From Anabaena catenula FACHB-362 (GTDB taxonomy: Bacteria > Cyanobacteriota > Cyanobacteriia > Cyanobacteriales > Nostocaceae), in assembly GCF_014698735.1 (NCBI RefSeq), contig NZ_JACJTQ010000028.1, positions 1-64,000 of the forward strand: DNA of 64,000 bases, in the 5' to 3' direction. Of the stretch, positions 8,561-14,863 are shown one piece after another. Positions within the stretch are counted from its first letter, which is position 1. Every line of letters starts with the position of its first letter. Under the pieces are notes generated by a model. That model saw only the letters and a list, made by a program, of their open reading frames with translations, was not told where the DNA came from and ran no database searches. Both the position numbers and the translations under genes were made by a program.

Positions 8561-9664
8561 ATGACATATAATTTCTCAAAAACTGCCCAATTCCTACAAA
8601 CAACAAAGCCAGTCTTTACACCTTTCCAATCCTATTCAGCGTTATTTTTAGCAGCAGGATTGGGTATAAGCACTATCCTGCCAGTGTTTGCAGGTACAGC
8701 CCAAAAAACCCAACTCATTAGTCAAAAAGGTAAAAAAGTTGAAATTACCTTAGTTAGTTACGCAGTCACCAAAGCTGCTTATGAAAAAATCATTCCTAAT
8801 TTTGTGGCGAAATGGAAGAAGGAAAAAGGGCAAGAAGTGGTGATTAGGCAGAGCTATGGTGGTTCAGGCTCTCAAACTCGTGCTGTGATTGATGGCTTAC
8901 CCGCAGATGTGGTAGCTCTAGCATTAGCACTGGATACCAAAAAAATTGAACAAGCAGGATTGATTAACCCAGGTTGGGAGAAAGACGCTCCGAATAGTTC
9001 AATTATTACCCGTTCAGTAGTTGCACTCGAAACTCGTGCTGGTAATCCCAAAAAGATTAAAACTTGGGCTGATTTGGGAAAACCTGGTGTGAAAATTGTC
9101 ACAGCTAATCCCAAAACTTCTGGTGGTGCAAGATGGAATTTCTTGGCTTTGTGGGGTGCAGTGACTAAGAATGGGGGAAATGAAACCCAGGCTTTAAAAT
9201 TTGTAAATGATGTGTTTAGAAATGTAGTTGTTTTACCCAAAGACGCACGAGAATCCAGTGATGCTTTTTACAAAAAAGGTCAGGGGGATGTATTACTCAA
9301 TTATGAAAACGAAGTCATCTTAGCTGCACAACAAGGAAAGACAGATGTTTCTTACGAAGTCCCTTCTGTCAATATTTCTATAGAAGGCCCTGTGGCCGTT
9401 GTGGATAAAAACGTTGATAAGCATGGAACTCGTGAGGTTTCAGAAGCTTTCGTTAAGTTTCTTTTCACTCCAGAAGCACAGCGTGAGTTTGCTAAAGTTG
9501 GTTTTAGACCAGTTAACGCCGCTGTGGCTAAAGAAGTACAGAATAAATTCCCCAAAATTACTCAACTCTACACTGTAGGAAGTCTTGGTGGTTGGGATGC
9601 TGTCCAGAAGAAGTTCTTTAATGATGGTGCTATTTTTGACAAAATCCAAGGTGGACGGCGATAA
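8561..9664 (+). CDS. sbpA: Second sulfate-binding protein (SbpA paralogue)
   Basis: 367 aa from the ATG at 8561; longer in-frame starts at 8468 and 8546 exist, but only 8561 gives a normal signal peptide (hydrophobic SALFLAAGLGISTIL, cleavage near VFA-G) and has AAGG upstream. It shares all the family blocks of the neighbour: VEITLVSYAVTKAAYEKIIPNF, SYGGSGSQTRAVIDGLPADVV, TSGGARWNFLALWGAV, FLFTPEAQREFAKVGFRPV. Unlike that neighbour it lacks a lipobox and should be a soluble periplasmic protein. The pair probably arose by duplication; the two may differ in affinity, partner or inducing condition. No permease follows it. Confidence 0.93.
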   Translation: MTYNFSKTAQFLQTTKPVFTPFQSYSALFLAAGLGISTILPVFAGTAQKTQLISQKGKKVEITLVSYAVTKAAYEKIIPNFVAKWKKEKGQEVVIRQSYGGSGSQTRAVIDGLPADVVALALALDTKKIEQAGLINPGWEKDAPNSSIITRSVVALETRAGNPKKIKTWADLGKPGVKIVTANPKTSGGARWNFLALWGAVTKNGGNETQALKFVNDVFRNVVVLPKDARESSDAFYKKGQGDVLLNYENEVILAAQQGKTDVSYEVPSVNISIEGPVAVVDKNVDKHGTREVSEAFVKFLFTPEAQREFAKVGFRPVNAAVAKEVQNKFPKITQLYTVGSLGGWDAVQKKFFNDGAIFDKIQGGRR

Positions 9665-10139
9665 ATTTATCTACTTGAGAACTTACACACTGACATTATA
9701 AAGTGATACAGTTGATTTAAGGGTAATTGTAGGTTGGGTAAAACTATACTGTAGTGCTAACCCACAGATAACGCCCACGCGTAGCGTGCCGTAGGCATAA
9801 CTCAATATTTTCGTAATTTTGTGGGGTTTTGTTCCTCTCCTACAGGGCAGCAAGCTACTACCCAACCTACGCAATTTAAGGTTTTTGGCGCTAACACCAA
9901 GCATATTGAACGATAAGATTCTCAACAAAAGTAGAAAAGTAGAGAATATTATGTCATTTTAGATTTTGGATTGTGAAACACTGACTGTATCAGTTTTGCA
10001 GTTTTCTGTATGTCGCAATCGTTTAAAAAATTGATTAGCAGTAAAATAACTTATTCTTAAACAAAATTTAACCTTGGGAATACTTAATTTAATCCAACGA
10101 AATGATACAAATAACTAGGTTGTAATTAAGTAAAAAGTC
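9665..10139. other. Intergenic region with a MITE-like repeat
   Basis: It contains the inverted-repeat element at 9725-9874 and an internal palindromic segment near 9771-9797 (GCGTAGCGTGCCGTAGGC), which recurs in inverted orientation near 57427-57447. No gene was accepted; the frame at 9683-9928 is repeat-derived. Confidence 0.7.
9725..9874. mobile_element. MITE-like dispersed element
   Basis: About 150 bp bounded by perfect 12-bp terminal inverted repeats, GTAGGTTGGGTA at 9729-9740 and TACCCAACCTAC at 9859-9870. It carries no transposase frame. GTAGGTTGGGT-type ends are common in cyanobacterial dispersed repeats. Target-site duplications are not clear. Confidence 0.6.
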
Positions 10140-11318
10140 ATGAACTTGGATACATTATTGCAAGAATTTAAAAAATGCAGTCTATTACAATACAATGGAC
10201 AGCTAAATATTCAGGGTATACAGGGAAATAAATGGACTTTTTATTATCAACTAGGACAGATAGTTTGGGCAACAGGAGGAGTTCATCCTCGTAGACGTTG
10301 GCTGAGAAATATGAATTTAATTTGTCCAGAAATTGATATTGATAAAATCGAGCTACGGGATGAGAATATTTTAATTGAGTATTGGGATTATCTATTGCTA
10401 GAAAATTTATATCATACAGGCCAGATCCAGCAGAAACAATTTAATGATTTTGTCACCAATACTATAGGGGAAATTCTATTTGATTTAGCTCAACAGGTAA
10501 ATGTTGCTGACTTCAGTTGTGAAATCAACCAAGACACAATCTTAAAAGCACTGATGATTTCCACCAGTACAAATATGTTTATTAAGGCAATGCAAGATGC
10601 CTGGCATAACTGGTCGCAAGCGGGTTTAAGAAGGATTTCACCTCATTTATCCCCAGTTATTCGGCAGCCTGAAAAACTGAGACAGCAAGTAAGTAACAGT
10701 TTCTACAAAAACTTTGAAAGGTTAATAAATGGACAACATACGCTATTGGACTTAGCTGCAAAAATGCGGCAAAGTGTTTTAGCTGTCACTCATTCATTGC
10801 GGCTGTTTATTGAGAAAGGAATTGTCGAACTTATAGAAGTACCTGATTTGCCATCATCAATAATAAAAATTCAACAAAGCTTGAACTATAAGCAACTAAA
10901 TCAAGAAAATTCACCTCTTATTGCCTGTATTGATGATAGTCTTCTAGCGTGTAAAATATTAGAGAGCATTATTGTATCTAACGGTATGAGATTTCTTGGC
11001 ATTCAAGATCCATTACAAGCGATACCGATTTTAATTCAGCATCAACCAAACCTGATATTTTTAGATTTGATTATGCCCGTTAGTAGTGGTTATCAAATTT
11101 GCGAACAATTACGACGCTGTTCTTATTTTGCCAATACGCCAATTATCATATTAACGGGTAGTGAAGGTGTTTTTGATAGATTCAGGGCTAGGGTGTTTGG
11201 AGCAAACGATTTTATTAACAAACCTGTCTATAATGATAACGTAGTGCAAATAATGCATCAGTATTTACAGACTAAATCATCAGAGATAAATATACCTGAG
11301 TTGGTATTATATGATTAG
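10140..11318 (+). CDS. PATAN-domain response regulator (PatA/PixG-like)
   Basis: 392 aa. The N-terminal two thirds matches the PATAN (DUF4388) layout seen in PatA and PixG: a start with GQLNIQGIQGNKWTFYYQLGQIVWATGG followed by helical segments. The C-terminal receiver domain (about residues 260-380) has the acidic pair CIDDS, the phosphoacceptor FLDLIMPVSSGY, the switch residue in ILTGSEG and lysine in INKPV. It is therefore a likely phosphorylated signalling protein. Relatives act in phototaxis, twitching motility or heterocyst patterning. No histidine kinase or CheW-like gene is adjacent, so the partner is unknown. No Shine-Dalgarno sequence is obvious. Confidence 0.88.
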   Translation: MNLDTLLQEFKKCSLLQYNGQLNIQGIQGNKWTFYYQLGQIVWATGGVHPRRRWLRNMNLICPEIDIDKIELRDENILIEYWDYLLLENLYHTGQIQQKQFNDFVTNTIGEILFDLAQQVNVADFSCEINQDTILKALMISTSTNMFIKAMQDAWHNWSQAGLRRISPHLSPVIRQPEKLRQQVSNSFYKNFERLINGQHTLLDLAAKMRQSVLAVTHSLRLFIEKGIVELIEVPDLPSSIIKIQQSLNYKQLNQENSPLIACIDDSLLACKILESIIVSNGMRFLGIQDPLQAIPILIQHQPNLIFLDLIMPVSSGYQICEQLRRCSYFANTPIIILTGSEGVFDRFRARVFGANDFINKPVYNDNVVQIMHQYLQTKSSEINIPELVLYD

Positions 11319-11335
11319 ATATTGTCCTCAAGGAA

Positions 11336-12109
11336 TTACTTAAATTTGAGTGGTAATCCGTCCTGAAATACTAATAGTTCTCCTGGTTGGATTGGTGTCC
11401 AAACTTCGTTATCTGTAAGGGGTGTAGTAGCGATGATAGCAACGCGATCTCGCTGTGTTGTCAACTCACTAAAATCGACAGTCATATCTTCATCAATCAA
11501 GTGAGCAGCGGCAAAAGGTGCTTGTCGGATAATGTAGCAGAGTTTGGTTGAGCAATGAGTAAAGAAATGTTTTCCATCTGATAGTAGATAGTTAAAAACA
11601 CCTAGTGATGCTATTTCTTCCGTAATTTTACGCAGTACTTGATAAAGTTCTTCTAACGGGGGTTGTCCTTGAGGAAAATTTTCTCGTAAAGTATTGAGCA
11701 TCAAGCAAAATGCTTGTTCGCTATCTGTGTCACCTACAGGTTGAAAAATACCTTTACTTTCAACTTGAAAATCTGGCAAGTTACCATTGTGGGCAAATAC
11801 CCAATATCTTCCCCACAGTTCCCTACGGAAAGGATGACAGTTTTCTAGGGTGACTTCACCTTGAGTAGCTTTGCGGATATGGGCAATCACATGGGTAGAG
11901 TGGATGGGATAGCGCCTTACTAACTCTGCTAGTGGAGAATCGATAGAGGGTTTGGCATCAAGAAACATCCGGCATCCTTTACCTTCAAAAAAAGCAATGC
12001 CCCAACCATCACTATGTTCATCGGTTTTGCCTCCTCGTGCAGAAAAACCTTCAAAGGAAAAGCAAATATCCGTTGGCACATTGCAGTTCATTCCCAGCAG
12101 TTGGCACAT
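11336..12109 (-). CDS. Class II glutamine amidotransferase (YafJ-type)
   Basis: 257 aa from the ATG at 12109. That start, not the longer frame to 12151, places the nucleophile at Cys2 (MCQLLGMNC), as class II (Ntn) amidotransferases require after Met removal. Other family blocks are GWGIAFFEGKGCRMF, THVIAHIRKATQGEV, FAHNGNLPDF and GDTDSEQAF. Such proteins hydrolyse glutamine or related amides; the stand-alone YafJ group has no synthetase domain and its substrate is uncertain (some act in ergothioneine-type or gamma-glutamyl metabolism). It is convergent with the response-regulator gene. Confidence 0.9.
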   Translation of the reverse strand: MCQLLGMNCNVPTDICFSFEGFSARGGKTDEHSDGWGIAFFEGKGCRMFLDAKPSIDSPLAELVRRYPIHSTHVIAHIRKATQGEVTLENCHPFRRELWGRYWVFAHNGNLPDFQVESKGIFQPVGDTDSEQAFCLMLNTLRENFPQGQPPLEELYQVLRKITEEIASLGVFNYLLSDGKHFFTHCSTKLCYIIRQAPFAAAHLIDEDMTVDFSELTTQRDRVAIIATTPLTDNEVWTPIQPGELLVFQDGLPLKFK

Positions 12110-12429
12110 TAGTGTTGCAGTTCTGATGTTTAAATTAATAACTCTGGACAAAGATACTTCACAATAACTGATCTATGTTGATGCGATCGCTTTACTTTAA
12201 GTATTTCACACTTAGCGATTATAAGGCAGGGAGCAGGGGAAAAGGGTTTTATACCAACCAATTCTATAGCAATCCTACTGGAGTTGAGAACTTATCGGTG
12301 AGTCAAGGGAACAGGGAATAGGGAACAGAAGTGTTCATGAATCATTTAGGACTGCCATATGTGAGGTTGCGCCAAATAAATGTTGTATGGCTTATATAGG
12401 GTTACTATTTGATTTTTGAACATATACCT

Positions 12430-12480
12430 AGGGTGGGCATTGCCCACAATATGCGGTTTTTGGTGGGCAATGCCCACCCT
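12430..12480. repeat. Perfect 18-bp inverted repeat
   Basis: AGGGTGGGCATTGCCCAC at 12430-12447 pairs perfectly with 12463-12480 across a 15-bp spacer. Each arm is itself partly palindromic (GTGGGCAATGCCCAC-like). It looks like a dispersed cyanobacterial hairpin repeat; the lack of a T-run argues against a terminator. Confidence 0.85.
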
Positions 12481-12590
12481 ACAATACTTAGATATTTTAT
12501 GGCTACGCCACGCAAGCTATTAGAAATCAATTAGGATTCCTATATGAATTTACTTATTCTTAACCTACTGTTAAACTAAACATAAACAAC

Positions 12591-12680
12591 TATAATCCTA
12601 TAGACTTTTGGTATTTATATTTACACCCATAACTTTGGGTAGCCATCCAGCCTACTGGCAATAGGCGCAAAATTTCCTGG
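12591..12680 (+). promoter_or_regulatory. mgtC promoter -10 box and possible structured leader
   Basis: TATAAT at 12591-12596 is a perfect -10 hexamer; a good -35 is not evident. The expected leader of about 85 nt can form ACCCA/TGGGT (12625-12640) and either CCAG/CTGG (12647-12658) or the mutually exclusive GCCTA/TAGGC (12650-12666). It matches no riboswitch class I can name. Confidence 0.4.
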
Positions 12681-12688
12681 AGGTTGAG

Positions 12689-13216
12689 ATGAATCCAATG
12701 TTTCTAGCTGCCAATGATTTGCCACACATAGCATTCAGATTAACGCTGGCGCTCTTGGTGGGTTGTATTATTGGATTAAACCGTCAAAAAGGCGGTAGAC
12801 CAGCAGGTATGCGAACATTCATGTTAGTGAGTATGGGTGCTGCCCTATTTGTGATGATTCCTTTGCAGGTTGAAGGTGAAAGCCCCTATGCAGCTACCAA
12901 TGCACTGAGTCGGACGATTCAGGGTGTAACAACTGGGGTCGGATTTCTGGGAGCCGGATTGATACTCCAAGAATCGCCCAGAAGAGATGAAGTGCCAAAA
13001 GTGCGGGGTTTAACTACAGCTGCCTCTGTATGGATTGCGGCTGGGTTGGGGGCTGCCATTGGCTGTGGTCTTTGGCAAATGGGATTATTGGGAGCGCTTC
13101 TAACTCTGATTACCCTAAGTGGGGTGAAGCGGTTAAATCGTCTATTTAAGGTTTTAATTCGTCAGGGTCATCAGGAAACAACTCAGGAGTTAACAATCGT
13201 TGATGATGACGATTGA
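12689..13216 (+). CDS. MgtC/SapB family membrane protein
   Basis: 175 aa, with four or five hydrophobic helices and the family hallmark GLNRQKGGRPAGMRTFMLVSMGAALF (about residues 30-55) followed by TTGVGFLGAGLI and RGLTTAASVWIAAGLGAAIG. MgtC proteins are inner-membrane regulators of magnesium homeostasis and of F-type ATP synthase in pathogens; cyanobacterial members are less studied. The C-terminal tail is short and acidic (DDDD), lacking the ACT-like domain of long MgtC. A good GGAGG precedes the ATG. Transcription likely starts at the consensus -10 near 12591. Confidence 0.9.
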   Translation: MNPMFLAANDLPHIAFRLTLALLVGCIIGLNRQKGGRPAGMRTFMLVSMGAALFVMIPLQVEGESPYAATNALSRTIQGVTTGVGFLGAGLILQESPRRDEVPKVRGLTTAASVWIAAGLGAAIGCGLWQMGLLGALLTLITLSGVKRLNRLFKVLIRQGHQETTQELTIVDDDD

Positions 13217-13363
13217 TGCTCTTTTTTCGGCAATTTTTGAGCAAATTTTTGAGCAAATTTTAATTATTCTCTCAGGAGTAATTCAGGGCGATGGGGGATG
13301 CTAGGTGAATGTCTGGCTGAAGTGGGTTAGCTCTAGAAGAGAAAAATAGCAAATAATAGATAT

Positions 13364-13858
13364 ATGGACAAACGCCATTTTTTGCAAATTAGTGCCGTTC
13401 TAGTTGGTACGGCCTTTTTTTCACGTTATATCAATTGGAGTTCAGAAACTATGGCAGCTTCTCAGAGTGAGTTTGCAGTGACGAAACCTGAAAACGAGTG
13501 GAAATCAATTTTAACGCCGGAACAGTTTCAGGTGTTGCGGAAACATGGCACAGAACGCGCCCACACTAGCCCTTTAGACAAAAATTATGCCCCAGGTACT
13601 TATGTTTGTGCAGGGTGTGGACAGGCTTTGTTTACCTCAGAAACCAAGTTTGACAGTGGTACTGGCTGGCCGAGCTTTTTTAAACCGATTGAGGGTGCGA
13701 TCGCAACCACTACGGATCGGTCATTTTTCATGACTAGAGTTGAAGTACATTGCAGTAACTGCGGTGGACATTTAGGCCATGTGTTCAATGATGGACCCAA
13801 ACCAACAGGTCTGCGCTACTGTATGAACGGTGTATCGTTGCAGTTTACACCTGCTTAG
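13364..13858 (+). CDS. msrB: Peptide-methionine (R)-S-oxide reductase MsrB, exported
   Basis: 164 aa. MsrB reduces the R-epimer of methionine sulfoxide in proteins. Zinc-binding cysteine pairs are at C82/C85 (CAGC) and C130/C133 (CSNC); the catalytic cysteine is C153 in [17 protein letters not shown] and GGHLGHVF are also present. The N-terminal 30-40 residues are an extra signal-like segment ([19 protein letters not shown]) resembling a Tat or Sec signal, so this copy is probably periplasmic or lumenal, unlike cytosolic MsrB. A recycling cysteine other than C153 is not obvious. It ends at an intrinsic terminator (13889-13920). Confidence 0.93.
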   Translation: MDKRHFLQISAVLVGTAFFSRYINWSSETMAASQSEFAVTKPENEWKSILTPEQFQVLRKHGTERAHTSPLDKNYAPGTYVCAGCGQALFTSETKFDSGTGWPSFFKPIEGAIATTTDRSFFMTRVEVHCSNCGGHLGHVFNDGPKPTGLRYCMNGVSLQFTPA

Positions 13859-13888
13859 ATTACTAATACGCCTCAACTTTTAAATTTT

Positions 13889-13920
13889 AACAAGGGGGTT
13901 AAACTCCTTGTTTTATTTTA
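13889..13920 (+). terminator. Intrinsic terminator after msrB
   Basis: Stem AACAAGG (13889-13895) / CCTTGTT (13906-13912) followed by TTATTTTA; 30 bp after the msrB stop. Confidence 0.85.
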
Positions 13921-13939
13921 TTATAGGGAGGAAATTGTC

Positions 13940-13981
13940 ATGGAAACCGTGTCTAGTATTGAAACTTGTAGTTGTTTCTGA
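13940..13981 (+). CDS. Candidate 13-codon mini-ORF
   Basis: ATG at 13940 is preceded by a strong ribosome-binding sequence, GGGAGG at 13926-13931. It encodes METVSSIETCSCF and stops at 13979-13981, with a second stop immediately after. It lies between the msrB terminator and the hypothetical gene at 14033. It could be a leader peptide, a tiny peptide gene or the relic of a longer gene; there is no family support. Confidence 0.25.
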   Translation: METVSSIETCSCF

Positions 13982-14032
13982 TGAGGTTTTAATGAAATTG
14001 TTGAACCAAAAACGATAAGTAAGGATTAGATA

Positions 14033-14371
14033 ATGCAAGTTCTCAAAAGAGCCATCAAACCAGAAAGTTATATATCGTTCCTCCACATCTACCAAACTAC
14101 TTGGGGGACTGCTGGTGATATTTGTTTAGTTCGTGAATCTGTGGCTAAAACTAGTACATCAAAGTTCGTAGGCCGCAGAATTCAACTAGCTCTCCCCAAA
14201 GGGATGGAACGTGATTATATGGTGGGTGTTCCAGTGATAAAAGTTGCAGGTCATGTAGGTGATGGACATCCTAAAGATAAGAACTCGGAATGGGAGGCTT
14301 ATGATGGTGTAGATCCAGAAATAGCAACTACTGTTTTAAAAATTTGGGGCTTTAAGTTAATTGAATTGTAA
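14033..14371 (+). CDS. Hypothetical protein
   Basis: 112 aa, unrecognised. The ATG has an AAGGA-type ribosome-binding sequence about 9 bp upstream. The product is a soluble, mixed alpha/beta-looking chain with basic N-terminal half and a Gly/Asp-rich stretch (VIKVAGHVGDGHPKDKNSEWEAYDG). It contains no signal peptide or membrane segment. Its 3' end is 11 bp from the decayed xisI on the other strand, so the neighbourhood is degraded and this could also be a fragment. Confidence 0.5.
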   Translation: MQVLKRAIKPESYISFLHIYQTTWGTAGDICLVRESVAKTSTSKFVGRRIQLALPKGMERDYMVGVPVIKVAGHVGDGHPKDKNSEWEAYDGVDPEIATTVLKIWGFKLIEL

Positions 14372-14382
14372 AGGTTTTTAGC

Positions 14383-14720
14383 TTAACCTACTGCATAATC
14401 GGTAAATTTTCGTGTATTAAGGGGAATGAAACCCGATAACAATGTCTTATTTGGGAACATTAAGTTGAACTAATTCTTCAGCAATATCAACTTATTTTCC
14501 ATTCCATTGAATCCAGATTTTTTCTTTTTTAATGTCGAGGTGCAGAGAACAGCCATATACTCGACATTTATTTTCCCAGCCAATATAGACAATCTGAATC
14601 ATGATCCCTTTGTGTATCGAAGATTGTCTCTACTTCAATTTCTCCATAAGCAGGTTTATAACTGGCGTATTTCGTCAGGATTTGCTGAATATATTGGCGA
14701 TAATCTTCTAACTTTGCCAT
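14383..14720 (-). pseudogene. xisI-like pseudogene (fdxN element excision controlling factor family)
   Basis: Reading the minus strand from the ATG at 14720 gives MAKLEDYRQYIQQILTKYA, then a frameshift near DTQRDH, then QIVYIGWENKCRVYGCSLHL and IKKEKIWIQWNG, an in-frame stop, VDIAEELVQLNVP, another stop, then DIVIGFHS, a second frameshift and PLNTRKFTDYAVG with the natural stop at 14383. Together they cover a full-length XisI (about 112 aa) with at least two frameshifts and two nonsense codons. XisI proteins were named from the fdxN element excision of Anabaena but are widespread in cyanobacteria. No xisH partner is adjacent. Confidence 0.85.
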
Positions 14721-14776
14721 AGAACATATTGTTACGAGATAAAGTTATCTCAATTATAGGAATCTTACAGCAGAAT

Positions 14777-14819
<43 letters not shown>

Positions 14820-14863
14820 AAAACTGTCTTTGTGTATAGGTTTCAATTTAGATTTTGTACCTC

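Larger units (their letters stand above)
12110..12688. other. Intergenic region between the amidotransferase and mgtC
   Basis: It contains a strong inverted repeat (12430-12480) and the promoter/leader of mgtC. A consensus TATAAT lies at 12591-12596. The rest is low-complexity sequence with no accepted gene. Confidence 0.6.

Noticed and set aside
9683-9928. 81-aa minus-strand frame
   Set aside because: Almost entirely inside the MITE-like repeat; no ribosome-binding site or family.
12591-12680. Manganese, magnesium or cobalamin riboswitch upstream of mgtC
   Set aside because: Consensus boxes of the yybP-ykoY, M-box and B12 classes were not found; only a generic structured leader is supported.
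14507-14722. 71-aa plus-strand frame
   Set aside because: Antisense to the xisI remnant, which gives clear family motifs on the minus strand.
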